A stretch of DNA of 64,000 nucleotides, taken from positions 124,001 to 188,000 of the forward strand of contig NZ_VTRT01000006.1 in assembly GCF_008274585.1 (NCBI RefSeq), given 5' to 3'. The stretch's first letter is position 1. Each line of letters starts with the position of its first letter. Below are positions 44,927-54,206 of this stretch, in pieces. The DNA is from Pedobacter sp. BS3. Lineage in GTDB: Bacteria > Bacteroidota > Bacteroidia > Sphingobacteriales > Sphingobacteriaceae. The notes beneath the pieces were generated by a model that was not told the origin of the DNA, searched no databases, and was given only the letters and a program-made list of their open reading frames with translations. The position numbers and the translations under genes were made by a program.

Positions 44927-45667
44927 CTATATCCCCAGCAACTGCTTCAATTTACCGTAGCCGGTTTTGCTTACGGGCAGCTTTTTACCATTTTTCAGGA
45001 TGGCGGTATAGGTTTCCTTTTCGTAGGGGTCAAGGCGGGTAATTTGTTGTACCTGCACCATATATGAGCGGTGAATGCGGGCAAACTGGCCGGGCGGCAG
45101 GGTTTGCTCAAAAAACTGCATGGTTTTATTCTTCAGGTAAGTGCCGCCTGCGGTATGTATCTTCACATAATCGTCGCTGGCTTCCAGGTATTCAATCTCA
45201 TTTACCGGGATGATGATGATGTTACTTCCGCTTTTTACCACCACGCGGTTATGCGCTTCTTCACGACTTACTGTTTCGAGCAGATGCTGTGTCTGCCGGC
45301 TGCTTTCAGTAGCCTGGTGTTGCGCCAGCCATTTGGTTACGGCTTTATCGAAACGCTCTTTGCCGAACGGCTTTAGCAGGTAATCAACCGCATGAGCTTC
45401 AAAAGCTTTAATGGCGTATTCATCAAAAGCGGTAGCAAATATCACCGCAGGCGGATGGTCAATCAGCTCAAGCATTTCGAAGCCATTTATTTTAGGCATC
45501 TGCACATCCAGGAATATCAGGTCGGGCTGGTGCTGCATAATAGCTTTCATGCCTTCAAAACCATCGTTACACTCGGCCACCACCTCAATCTGCTTAAAAT
45601 CTTCCAGGTATTCTTTTACCACCTCCCTGGCCAACGGTTCATCGTCAATGAGTATCGCTTTGATCAT
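44927..45667 (-). CDS. LytTR-family response regulator
   Basis: Response regulator of 246 residues. Receiver domain 1-120 with AILIDDEPLAREVVKEYL, the phospho-acceptor in LIFLDVQMPKINGFEML, ATAFDEYA and YLLKPFGKERF. LytTR DNA-binding domain about 140-245 with NEIEYLEASDDYVKIHTA and FARIHRSYMVQ. Its ATG overlaps the stop of the LytS-like kinase (4 bp). Second LytSR-type pair in the window; the LiaF-like gene upstream on the same strand is a likely partner or target. Confidence 0.95.
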   Translation of the reverse strand: MIKAILIDDEPLAREVVKEYLEDFKQIEVVAECNDGFEGMKAIMQHQPDLIFLDVQMPKINGFEMLELIDHPPAVIFATAFDEYAIKAFEAHAVDYLLKPFGKERFDKAVTKWLAQHQATESSRQTQHLLETVSREEAHNRVVVKSGSNIIIIPVNEIEYLEASDDYVKIHTAGGTYLKNKTMQFFEQTLPPGQFARIHRSYMVQVQQITRLDPYEKETYTAILKNGKKLPVSKTGYGKLKQLLGI

Positions 45668-46701
45668 GCCTGCGGAATTTTTACCAATGTGGTAAAGATA
45701 TTTTTTTCTCCTGAGGTTTGAACTAAATCATGCCGGGCAAATAACAAATAAAGCCGCCTTTTTACTCCGGCCAGGCCGAAACCGGTTCCGCGTCGGGGTT
45801 GCGAGGTATCGGGATCGTATGGGTTTTGAATGCGGATAACCAGGTATCCATCCTCGCAAATAGCCTTTATGGTGATGTTCACCTGCCCGGTAGTATCGTA
45901 TAAGCCGAATTTTATGGCATTTTCAACCAAGGGCTGTAATAACATGCTGGGCAGTTTCATATCGGGACAATTATCATCCTGTTCTATTTCAGTAGTCAGG
46001 CGATGTCCGAAACGCACTTTTTCAATATCGAGGTACAATTGCAGATGCTGTAATTCTTCGGCCAGCGACACCCATTCATTCTCTTCTTTCTTTAGCGTTC
46101 CCCGCAGAAAATCCGACAACTGGTGCACCATTTTCCGGGCTTCGTCGGGTTTGCGGCCAACCAACGCACTGATAGAATTGAGACTGTTAAACAGAAAATG
46201 CGGTTGCAACTGCTGCCGTAATTTATATAATTCCGCTTCGCGGGAAAGACGTTCGGCATCGTTCTTCCGGCGCTCAGCTTCCTGCTGATCCTGCCGGGTG
46301 TACCAGATAATACTTAACAAGGCCACCCACCCGATAATCAAAAAACCCACACTAAAACGCACCGGCAACGATTTATAGAATAAGGACGGGTAATCCGGCG
46401 TGACGGTAAACGTGCTTTTAATAATCCACTGACTGGCGAGAATCCATATCAGCGTAAGCAGCATACACCAAACGGCAACGTACAAAAAGCGGCCTTTTTG
46501 CGGCTGATAGTATTGAAGATTGTTGCTAATCATGGCGCTGGCCGCCATGAGGAGTACGTTGGTTATAGCAGAATCAATGAAAGACATTCGCCAGTCCAGG
46601 CCAATCCACCACAAAATACCGGCCTGCAATACCGCCCAGCATATCCAGCAGCTTAAATAAATAAGCTTTACGCGATTTGATGATAGTAATGACTGTGCCA
46701 A
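45664..46701 (-). CDS. LytS-type sensor histidine kinase
   Basis: Inner-membrane kinase of 345 residues with four hydrophobic segments (about 12-31, 40-58, 70-92, 113-132), a coiled linker (YTRQDQQEAERRKNDAERLS) and the His_kinase signature LRQQLQPHFLFNSLNSISAL, then a HATPase domain with MLLQPLVENAIKFGL and GTGFGLAGVKRRL. Coupled to the LytTR gene by overlapping start and stop. Separated from the LiaF-like gene by 131 bp of heptamer array. Confidence 0.94.
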   Translation of the reverse strand: MAQSLLSSNRVKLIYLSCWICWAVLQAGILWWIGLDWRMSFIDSAITNVLLMAASAMISNNLQYYQPQKGRFLYVAVWCMLLTLIWILASQWIIKSTFTVTPDYPSLFYKSLPVRFSVGFLIIGWVALLSIIWYTRQDQQEAERRKNDAERLSREAELYKLRQQLQPHFLFNSLNSISALVGRKPDEARKMVHQLSDFLRGTLKKEENEWVSLAEELQHLQLYLDIEKVRFGHRLTTEIEQDDNCPDMKLPSMLLQPLVENAIKFGLYDTTGQVNITIKAICEDGYLVIRIQNPYDPDTSQPRRGTGFGLAGVKRRLYLLFARHDLVQTSGEKNIFTTLVKIPQA

Positions 46702-46708
46702 TGTTTAT

Positions 46709-46835
46709 AATTCTGGTATTGAGTACTGGGTATTGAGTATTGCGAGAAGCCTATGCTCCTATCTTGTCTCTTGCTTCTACGTTCTTGTTTCTAAATTGCC
46801 TTCTACCTTACGCCTTAAAACCTTCTACCTCTTTA
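46709..46835. repeat. Heptamer array between LiaF-like and LytS-like genes
   Basis: Reads ATTGAGT ACTGGGT, then ATTGAGT ATTGCGA, and onward to TCTACCT words, in 7-bp steps across the whole gap. Positions 46761-46792 are the inverse of 16361-16394 with one or two mismatches. Confidence 0.88.
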
Positions 46836-47717
46836 ATAACTCCGTATATCAATGCCTCCAAAAATGGATGTTCCTTTAATGATGAGTACTTTATCGGTTT
46901 GCTGATCCGGTACATGCAACGGCCTGCGGTCTTCTATGCCGCCAAACACCGCCGACATCTCCGAATGGATATGCCAGTGTGGCGGAACGATAATTTTTGT
47001 GCCGCCGCAAACCTGTACCACATCCAGGATGATACGACCCGTAAAATCGGCTTGTGTAAGGTTGATTTCCGTACCGCCCATAAAATTTACCACTTCACCG
47101 CCCTTGAAATTTTTAGAGATTACATTCTTTTTTATGCCGCCAAAAACAGTGGTGGTGTCCAGATAATCCTCGTTCGCGTAATAATTATTACGGGTATCGT
47201 TATTTTCGGTTTGTTCAGGTTCCGGCTGTGCTTCAGGCTCATGTATCGGTTCTTCCGGCTGTTGTTCATCTTCCTCAACTCTTGGAGCGGACTCGGGTTC
47301 ATCAGCATTATTCCAGTCAAAATTGCGTTTGTCCCAGTTGGCTCTATCACCCCATTGATTACGCATACGTCTGCCGTAATCGCGTTTAAAAATCATCAGC
47401 AAGCCCAGCATGATAATCAGCATGGGCCAGATAAATGATGTAAAGTTAAAATCGGGGACTACCCTGTCGGCAAGAAACGCTCCGCCAATAAATATCATAA
47501 TAAACGATCCCGGGTTCCTGAATTGATGACGTACACCGGAAAATATCCCGAAAACAATCAGTAGCATCGGCCAGCTAAACAGCCATCCGGGGAAGAAAAA
47601 GCCCAGTTGCTTGAGCAGTAAAATAAGCCCGATAACAAGCAGCAGCAATCCGGCCAATGCTTTTCTGGGACGGGCGTAACGGTTATATTTTCGTGGTCTT
47701 GGTCTTCTGGTTCTCAT
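46833..47717 (-). CDS. LiaF-like transmembrane protein with cell-wall-active antibiotics response domain
   Basis: Membrane protein of 294 residues. A basic N-terminus (MRTRRPRPRKYNRYARPRKA) precedes four hydrophobic segments (about 20-38, 45-60, 70-86, 92-110) of the LiaI/DUF5668 type. A Pro/Glu-rich acidic linker (about 140-185) leads to a C-terminal beta-helix-like domain with repeated VFGGIKKNV, FMGGTEINL, VCGGTKIIV and VFGGIEDRR words, as in LiaF. In Firmicutes LiaF restrains the LiaRS envelope-stress kinase; here the neighbouring kinase is LytS-type. The link is inferred from synteny. Confidence 0.88.
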   Translation of the reverse strand: MRTRRPRPRKYNRYARPRKALAGLLLLVIGLILLLKQLGFFFPGWLFSWPMLLIVFGIFSGVRHQFRNPGSFIMIFIGGAFLADRVVPDFNFTSFIWPMLIIMLGLLMIFKRDYGRRMRNQWGDRANWDKRNFDWNNADEPESAPRVEEDEQQPEEPIHEPEAQPEPEQTENNDTRNNYYANEDYLDTTTVFGGIKKNVISKNFKGGEVVNFMGGTEINLTQADFTGRIILDVVQVCGGTKIIVPPHWHIHSEMSAVFGGIEDRRPLHVPDQQTDKVLIIKGTSIFGGIDIRSY

Positions 47718-47852
47718 ATTCTTTGATCCGAAATTTAATCTGCCTCAAATGTATAGCGATATTAGCTGTCAGGCAATATTAAACTGGTCGAAAAAGGGAT
47801 TTTATCGGTAAATTGCCGAAAAAAATCGGTGAACTAAACCAATAGCATAACA

Positions 47853-48836
47853 ATGAAAACCTTGTTTTTCAGTACAAAATCATACGATAAGCTTTATTTC
47901 GACCGGGTTAACGTTCATTACAACCAGGTTCTTGACTACACCGAAACGGCGCTCGATGCCACTACAGCCGTACTTGCCAACGGTTACGATGCGGTTTGCA
48001 CTTTTGTTAATGACGCCATTGACGAAGCCGTATTACATGCCTTAAAGAAAGCCGGTATAAAAGTCATAGCCCTGCGTTGTGCCGGCTTCAACCAGGTAAA
48101 CCTCGATGAAGCTAAAAAGCTGAATATCGCGGTTGTGCGTGTACCGGCCTATTCGCCGCATGCCATCGCCGAGCATGCCCTGGCGTTAATTATGACGCTG
48201 AACCGCAAAACGCACAAGGCCTATAACCGTGTACGCGAAGGTAATTTTTCGCTGGAACGACTTACCGGTTTCGATATTTATGGTAAAACCCTTGGCATTG
48301 TAGGTTTGGGTAAAATAGGCCATGCTTTTGCCGAAGTGATGTCGGGTTTCGGATGTAAGCTTATCGCTTACGACCCGGTGGCTACAACAGCACCTGGACG
48401 GGTTTTGCTGGTGAGCTTTGACGAATTGCTTGCACAAAGTGACATTATTTCGGTACACTGCCCGCTTACCCCCGAAACGCACCACCTGTTTAACGATGAC
48501 AGCTTTGCGAAAATGAAACAGTCGGCCATGCTGATCAATACCAGCCGGGGCGCTGTTGTGGATACAGATGCCGCCATCAGGGCGCTGAAAAGCGGCAAGC
48601 TGGGTTACCTGGGCCTGGATGTATATGAGCAGGAAGAAAAGCTGTTTTTCAGGGATTTATCCGAAAGTGTTATTCAGGATGATTTGCTGCTGCGGCTGAT
48701 GAGCTTCCCCAATGTGCTGATAACCTCGCACCAGGGCTTTTTTACCGCCGAAGCCCTGATGGAAATTGCCCATGTTACTCTACAAAACCTGAGCGATATC
48801 GAGAATAACGTTACAAACGCCAATCGCCTGACCTGA
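47853..48836 (+). CDS. ldhA: D-lactate dehydrogenase (2-hydroxyacid dehydrogenase family)
   Basis: NAD-dependent interconversion of pyruvate and D-lactate. The 327 residues match LdhA length. NAD-binding motif GIVGLGKIGHAFAEVMSGFG, then HCPLTPETHHLFND, the catalytic Arg232 in NTSRGAVVD, the glutamate in LGLDVYEQEEK and His293 in TSHQGFFTAEA. The text RCAGFNQVNLDEAKKLNI is typical of the D-LDH subgroup. Its stop overlaps the ATG of the CrtI-like gene by one base. Confidence 0.95.
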   Translation: MKTLFFSTKSYDKLYFDRVNVHYNQVLDYTETALDATTAVLANGYDAVCTFVNDAIDEAVLHALKKAGIKVIALRCAGFNQVNLDEAKKLNIAVVRVPAYSPHAIAEHALALIMTLNRKTHKAYNRVREGNFSLERLTGFDIYGKTLGIVGLGKIGHAFAEVMSGFGCKLIAYDPVATTAPGRVLLVSFDELLAQSDIISVHCPLTPETHHLFNDDSFAKMKQSAMLINTSRGAVVDTDAAIRALKSGKLGYLGLDVYEQEEKLFFRDLSESVIQDDLLLRLMSFPNVLITSHQGFFTAEALMEIAHVTLQNLSDIENNVTNANRLT

Positions 48837-50308
48837 TGCCCAAAGCTGTTGTGATTGGCGCAGGTATTGGCGGAATTGCTACGGCTATCCGCCTGGCTGT
48901 TAAAGGATATGACGTTACCGTATTCGAAGCAAATGAATCGGCCGGGGGAAAGCTGTCTGAAATACGGATGAACGGTTTCCGGTTCGATGCCGGGCCCAGC
49001 CTGTTTACCATGCCGCATTATGTAGATGAGCTATTCCAACTGGCCGGCAAAAATCCGCGGGCATATTTTAATTACAGCAAGCTGGATGTTATCTGCCGGT
49101 ATTTTTATGAAGACGGCACTGAAATTTCCGCTTTCGCGGATGCACGGCAACTGGCTGGTGAAATCGCTGCCAAAACCACCGATGATGCGGCTTCCGTGTT
49201 AAAATTCCTGGAAAACAGTGCTCGTATATACGACATTACCCATAACGTATTTCTTGAACGTTCGCTGCATCGCTTGTCCACCTATTTACGATGGTCAACG
49301 GTATATTCCGCTCTCCGGTTACCGGCCATAGATGCCCTACGCACCATGAACAAGGCCAACAGTCGTTTTTTTAACGATAGCAAAACCATCCGTTTTTTTA
49401 ACCGTTATGCCACCTATAACGGCTCTAACCCTTACCAGGCTCCGGCAACCTTAAACATTATTCCGCATTTCGAGCAGCATTTCGGGGCATATTTCCCCGA
49501 TGGCGGCATGCAAAGCATTGTACGAAGCCTGCTGAAGCTGGCGTCGGAAACCGGTGTGAAGTTCAGCTATCGCTCACAGGTTACCAGGATTCTTACCGGC
49601 AAAAACAGGGTAACCGGTATCGAGGTGAACGGGAAGCAGGTAAACGCGGATATCATTATTTCAAACATGGATGTCTGGTTTACGTACAGGCAGTTGCTTA
49701 ACGAAAGGAATTTCCCTAAACGCGTACTGCGCCAGCAAAGAAGCAGCTCGGCCCTGATATTTTACTGGGGCATCGGCAAGCGTTTTGAGCAACTGGATTT
49801 ACATAATATCTTTTTCAGCGATGATTATGAGGATGAATTCAGGCATATCTGGCAACATCAAACCATCAGTGATGATCCTACCATTTATATCAATATCAGC
49901 TCCAAACGTCAACCCGGTGATGCTCCCGAAGGCTCCGAGAACTGGTTCGTGATGATCAATGTGCCGGCAAACAGCGGTCAAAACTGGAATATACTTATCG
50001 CGGAAGCCAGGCAGCATATCCTAAAGAAATTATCGCGGATGCTGGACGAAGATATCAGCAAGCTGATTGTATGCGAAGATACTCTCGACCCGCGAAAAAT
50101 AGAACAACAAACCTCTTCCTACCAGGGATCGCTGTATGGCACGGCATCCAACAACCGGTTCGCGGCTTTTTTCAGGCATGCTAATTTTTCTTCGAAATAC
50201 AAGGGCTTATATTTTACCGGCGGAAGCGTACATCCCGGCGGCGGTATTCCGTTGGCACTGCTTTCGGCCGGAATTGTAGATGGATTGATTGGTAATATCC
50301 GGCGTTAA
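48836..50308 (+). CDS. Phytoene desaturase family FAD-dependent oxidoreductase
   Basis: CrtI/CrtD-like enzyme of 490 residues. The dinucleotide-binding motif is VIGAGIGGIATAIRLAVKGY, followed by the CrtI-like AGGKLSEIRMNGFRFDAGPS and a C-terminal GLYFTGGSVHPGGGIPLALL. Carotenoid desaturation is expected from the family, perhaps of a hydroxylated carotenoid, but no crtB, crtY or crtZ gene lies near, so the exact substrate is open. It is translationally coupled to ldhA, an odd pairing. Confidence 0.88.
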   Translation: MPKAVVIGAGIGGIATAIRLAVKGYDVTVFEANESAGGKLSEIRMNGFRFDAGPSLFTMPHYVDELFQLAGKNPRAYFNYSKLDVICRYFYEDGTEISAFADARQLAGEIAAKTTDDAASVLKFLENSARIYDITHNVFLERSLHRLSTYLRWSTVYSALRLPAIDALRTMNKANSRFFNDSKTIRFFNRYATYNGSNPYQAPATLNIIPHFEQHFGAYFPDGGMQSIVRSLLKLASETGVKFSYRSQVTRILTGKNRVTGIEVNGKQVNADIIISNMDVWFTYRQLLNERNFPKRVLRQQRSSSALIFYWGIGKRFEQLDLHNIFFSDDYEDEFRHIWQHQTISDDPTIYINISSKRQPGDAPEGSENWFVMINVPANSGQNWNILIAEARQHILKKLSRMLDEDISKLIVCEDTLDPRKIEQQTSSYQGSLYGTASNNRFAAFFRHANFSSKYKGLYFTGGSVHPGGGIPLALLSAGIVDGLIGNIRR

Positions 50309-50429
50309 CAGGCACCAGACGGTGATATTCTCCTATTTTCAATTTTGACACACAAAGTACCGCTTCAACTGTAGTATAGATGTGCCGCACCTTCTGATTC
50401 AGGATCACACGGGTACAGCGCAAACATCC

Positions 50430-51119
50430 ATGAAAAAAATAGCAAAGAATCCAGACAAAAATTTAAGACCTTCCCATCCCGGCATGCTGATCCATTTGGC
50501 TGATTTCGAGCCCGTTAGGCTCAAAAATACGTTTGTTCCGAAAATCCAGGCACAGCAGCAAAGCAATACTATTTACGCCGAATTTAAACAACGCAATATC
50601 CGGGTGGCCGATAATTGGCCGCTTGCCGGTAGTGAACCTGACCATGAAAATTATCAGGCCATGCTTACCCGGTATTTTAAACAACATACAGATCCGCTGC
50701 TGGTAGTGCATCCCCAAAAACCACTAAAAGAGGTGAAACGCCTGGTGCATCTTACCGACCTGCGGTATTGTGATACGGGGATCTTACAGCCGATGACAAA
50801 TTTGGCAAAATCGTTGGGCGCTGATATTTTTATTGTGCACATTTCGGTTGATGGCCTTCCGGATATGGAAAATAATTACGCCGAAGATTTTCTTAAGTCT
50901 GAGATACTTCCCCGGATGTATTATGAGAACGTGGTGCTGATCAATCTTCGCAAAAAAGATCTGTTGAACGACCTGGCTATGAGTATGGACATCATTGATC
51001 CTGACATTATTTCGCTGTTCTGGAAACGACACAGTTTGTTTGATAAACTGTTCATGAATAGCGATTTAAGGCGAGCCGTCTATACCCGGGCACCTTTGTT
51101 GCTGTTTCCATCGGTATAG
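50430..51119 (+). CDS. Universal stress protein (UspA)-like protein, diverged
   Basis: Cytosolic protein of about 229 residues. The second half follows the Bacteroidota UspA pattern: HTDPLLVVHPQKPLKEVKRL, LADIFIVHISVD-like text (LGADIFIVHISVDGLPDMEN), VVLINLRKKDLLND and the ending FMNSDLRRAVYTRAPLLLFP, equivalent to the usual tail before CPVLVV. The glycine-rich ATP-binding tail is not conserved, so this is probably a non-ATP-binding form. GTG 50382 would add 16 residues; ATG 50430 (MKKIAKNPDKN) is preferred. Single gene, 121 bp after the CrtI-like gene. Confidence 0.6.
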   Translation: MKKIAKNPDKNLRPSHPGMLIHLADFEPVRLKNTFVPKIQAQQQSNTIYAEFKQRNIRVADNWPLAGSEPDHENYQAMLTRYFKQHTDPLLVVHPQKPLKEVKRLVHLTDLRYCDTGILQPMTNLAKSLGADIFIVHISVDGLPDMENNYAEDFLKSEILPRMYYENVVLINLRKKDLLNDLAMSMDIIDPDIISLFWKRHSLFDKLFMNSDLRRAVYTRAPLLLFPSV

Positions 51120-51469
51120 TTTAATGCCTGTTTCCAGCTTTCACGGTAGCTGTGGGCTGAAACGAAAGATCCAGGTGGATATAAAAAAGATTGATGAATA
51201 TTGGCACAGGCGCATTTTCAAAGCGATGCCAGGATCTTTTTATCTTTTAATCTCAATTCGATTGTTAATGTAATCTGAGTTCGATTATTATTTGTTTGAT
51301 TTAGTTGATTATTAGAGATTGCTTCACGCTAATGCTCACTGCCAACGCTTTCCCGAAATCTCGGGACAATGACGCACCTATTTTCGTCATTGCGAGGACG
51401 ATAGGACGAAGCAATCTTCGGGATAGAACTTATTGTTACTATATTTTATTAATATGCAAATGGTTACTT
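51120..51469. repeat. Spacer with the CGTCATTG dispersed repeat (51317-51425)
   Basis: AGATTGCTTC (51317-51326) and GAAGCAATCT (about 51409-51418) form outer arms. Inside are CGAAATCTCGGGACAATGAC and CGTCATTGCGAGGACGATAG, the inverse of the unit at 18512-18600, with an inverted centre. CTGAGTTCGATTA upstream is shared with 18486. No gene seen. Confidence 0.75.
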
Positions 51470-52735
51470 CTATGTATCTATGTGGTTTTTAACCGAACTC
51501 AGATTCTTACAAATGTATCCTACAATCGCACTTGTTGCGCCGGTATTTCGCTGCACATAATTTTTGGCAGTTTCACTGGCTTGTACTCTTAGCGAATCAT
51601 CCTGTAAACGTTGCATCACCGCTTTTAATCCGTTAAACGTGTCAATACTAAAGGCGGCCTGTAGCGTTATCAGTTCCCTGGCTTCGCGGAAACGCTGGTA
51701 ATTAGGGCCGAAGATGACCGGCAAACCAAAAGCTGCCGCTTCGAGCGTATTGTGGATGCCTACGCCGAATCCGCCACCAATGTACGCGATGTTTCCATAT
51801 TGATACAGTGATGAGAGCATGCCGATGTTATCGATGATTAAGATTTGAGATTTGAGATTTGAGATTTGAGATGTTGCTATAGCTGAATAGCGGACAAAGC
51901 TGTTTTCGGGCAATAACTTGCAAAGGGCAGTGATCCGGCTTTCGCCGATTTCATGCGGAACGATAATAAATTTCCAGTCCGGGTATTCAACAACCAGTTC
52001 AGCGAGCAGCTTTTCATCCTCAGGCCAGGTACTGCCGGCAATAAAAACCTGGTGATTGTTTGAAAATTGTTCCGCTACGGCAATAGCTTTAGGATGTACC
52101 GCGTTTTCTGCCACACGGTCAAAACGGGTATCGCCGCTAACGGTAACATGCCTTATGCCGATGGTTTGCAGGAGCTCCTTGCTGGCTTCATCCTGCACAA
52201 AAATATGACTGATGAAGTCCAGCATCTTCCTGTTTAGCGTGCCGTACCATTTAAAAAAAGGCTGCTGTTTACGGAATATCGCCGAAATGACATACAGGGG
52301 AACCTGTTTTTCATGTAATTCGTTGAAATAGTGATACCAGTAATCGTACTTGGTGAAAATAGCCATTTCAGGCTGGACGAGCCGGATAAATTCACGGGCA
52401 TTGCGCCGCGTATCAACCGGAAGGTAAAAAACGTGATCGGCCAGCGGCGTATTTTTACGTATCTCATATCCCGACGGCGAAAAAAAGGTGATCACGATCT
52501 TCTTCCCCGGATAATTTTTTCGCAGCGCTTCCAGCACCGGCCGGCCTTGTTCAAATTCCCCCAACGAGGGAAAATGAAACCAGATACGGGAGTCGCCGGT
52601 ATCCAGTACATCAGCAATGTGCTCAAGCAAATGCCGGCGCCCGTTTACCCACAATTTTATCTTTTTATTAAAGAGCGCTAAAATTCGGGCTACAAGAAAA
52701 TAAAGGTAAATTCCGGCATCGTAAAGAAACAGCAT
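51470..52735 (-). CDS. waaA: 3-deoxy-D-manno-octulosonic acid transferase (Kdo transferase)
   Basis: Adds Kdo to lipid A precursor at the inner membrane; normally essential for LPS. The 421 residues have an N-terminal membrane anchor (LYDAGIYLYFLVARILALF), FHFPSLGEFEQGRPVLEALR, KKIVITFFSPSGYEIRKN, AIFTKYDYWYHYFNELH, FIAGSTWPEDEKLL and YIGGGFGVGIHNTLEAAAFG with PVIFGPNYQRF. Residues about 289-300 (TSQISNLKSQI) are encoded by a heptamer tract. Single gene; ugd is divergent. Confidence 0.96.
   Translation of the reverse strand: MLFLYDAGIYLYFLVARILALFNKKIKLWVNGRRHLLEHIADVLDTGDSRIWFHFPSLGEFEQGRPVLEALRKNYPGKKIVITFFSPSGYEIRKNTPLADHVFYLPVDTRRNAREFIRLVQPEMAIFTKYDYWYHYFNELHEKQVPLYVISAIFRKQQPFFKWYGTLNRKMLDFISHIFVQDEASKELLQTIGIRHVTVSGDTRFDRVAENAVHPKAIAVAEQFSNNHQVFIAGSTWPEDEKLLAELVVEYPDWKFIIVPHEIGESRITALCKLLPENSFVRYSAIATSQISNLKSQILIIDNIGMLSSLYQYGNIAYIGGGFGVGIHNTLEAAAFGLPVIFGPNYQRFREARELITLQAAFSIDTFNGLKAVMQRLQDDSLRVQASETAKNYVQRNTGATSAIVGYICKNLSSVKNHIDT
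51841..51868 (-). repeat. In-frame heptamer tract inside the Kdo transferase gene
   Basis: On the given strand AGATTTG three times, then AGATGTT. Read in the gene it encodes QISNLKSQ-like residues between two conserved blocks. One unit is 7 bp, so a change in copy number would shift the frame. Confidence 0.8.
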
Positions 52736-52892
52736 ATTTATTGCTTAATTATTATATTCGCCGAAGTTAATACTAAAAACTGCAAAGTTTAAAAAGTAAA
52801 GTGAAACAGGTTTGAGGCTTCATCTTTCGCTCAAAACAAAAGAAAGTAATATTGTATTTTACCCTTTTATCAAAAAAATTAGAATAATCTGA

Positions 52893-54206
52893 ATGAAAAT
52901 TGCTGTAGTTGGAACCGGGTACGTTGGATTGGTAACCGGAACCTGTTTGGCCGAAACGGGAAATGATGTAACCTGTGTGGATATTAATGAGGAAAAAGTT
53001 GCCCAGATGAAACAAGGGCAAATTCCCATTTACGAGCCCGGCCTCGACTTACTTTTTCACCGTAACATAGAACAAAAGCGCTTATTGTTTACCACCAGCC
53101 TGGCTGATGCGATTAAAGACGCCCAGATCATTTTCCTGGCATTGCCAACGCCGCCCGGAGGCGATGGCTCCGCCGATCTGAGCTTTGTGCTGGGGGCCGC
53201 CAAAGATATCGCCAGGCTGATAACCGATTATAAGGTGGTAGTTACCAAATCAACCGTTCCGGTTGGTACGGCAGATAAGGTAAAAGCCGTATTTAAAGAA
53301 CATACCACGGTTGAAGTTGACATTGTATCAAACCCCGAATTTTTACGCGAAGGCGTTGCCGTTGAGGACTTTATGAAACCCGACCGCGTAGTGGTGGGAA
53401 CCAGCAGCGAAAGGGCCCGCAACCTGATGTCTGAATTGTATGCACCGTATGTACGTTCCGGAAACCCGATCATCTTTATGGACGAGCGTTCATCAGAACT
53501 TACCAAATATGCGGCAAACTCGTTCCTGGCTACAAAAATTACCTTTATGAACGAAGTTGCCAACCTGTGCGAACGGGTAGGCGCTGATGTAGACATGGTT
53601 CGCCGCGGCATAGGTTCCGATGAGCGTATCGGCAAGCGCTTCCTGTTTCCCGGCGTGGGCTATGGCGGAAGCTGTTTCCCTAAGGACGTGCAGGCGCTGG
53701 TAAAATCGGCTAATGAGTATCAGTATGAGTTTAAGATATTAAACTCGGTTATCGATGTTAATGAGCGGCAAAAAACCATCATTGTAGATAAAATGAACCG
53801 CTATTACAACGGCGATTTAAAAGGTAAGAAATTTGCGCTTTGGGGCCTGGCATTTAAGCCCGAAACTGATGATATCCGCGAAGCGCCGGCCTTATATATT
53901 ATTGACGCCCTGGTAAAAGCAGGCGCCCGGGTAACGGCTTACGACCCGGAAGCGATGGAAAATGTGAAAAAGTTGAAAGGCGATGCCATTGCTTACGCTA
54001 CAGACCCTTACCAGGCGTTAGAAGGCGCCGATGCGCTGATCATTGTTACCGAATGGCAATTGTTCAGGAACCCTGACTTTGACCGGATAGACCAGCTGCT
54101 GAAAGCAAAAGTGATATTCGACGGACGCAACCTGTACGACATCCAGCGCATGATTGATAAAGGATATTATTACAACAGCATTGGCCGTAAAATAGTAGAA
54201 GCATAA
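52893..54206 (+). CDS. ugd: UDP-glucose 6-dehydrogenase (UDP-glucose/GDP-mannose dehydrogenase family)
   Basis: Oxidises UDP-glucose to UDP-glucuronate with two NAD+. The 437 residues begin with the NAD motif [19 protein letters not shown]. Later blocks are [54 protein letters not shown] and the catalytic Cys261 in [14 protein letters not shown]. First gene of a five-gene run; its product is the substrate of the next enzyme, whose ATG overlaps its stop by one base. Confidence 0.96.
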   Translation: MKIAVVGTGYVGLVTGTCLAETGNDVTCVDINEEKVAQMKQGQIPIYEPGLDLLFHRNIEQKRLLFTTSLADAIKDAQIIFLALPTPPGGDGSADLSFVLGAAKDIARLITDYKVVVTKSTVPVGTADKVKAVFKEHTTVEVDIVSNPEFLREGVAVEDFMKPDRVVVGTSSERARNLMSELYAPYVRSGNPIIFMDERSSELTKYAANSFLATKITFMNEVANLCERVGADVDMVRRGIGSDERIGKRFLFPGVGYGGSCFPKDVQALVKSANEYQYEFKILNSVIDVNERQKTIIVDKMNRYYNGDLKGKKFALWGLAFKPETDDIREAPALYIIDALVKAGARVTAYDPEAMENVKKLKGDAIAYATDPYQALEGADALIIVTEWQLFRNPDFDRIDQLLKAKVIFDGRNLYDIQRMIDKGYYYNSIGRKIVEA

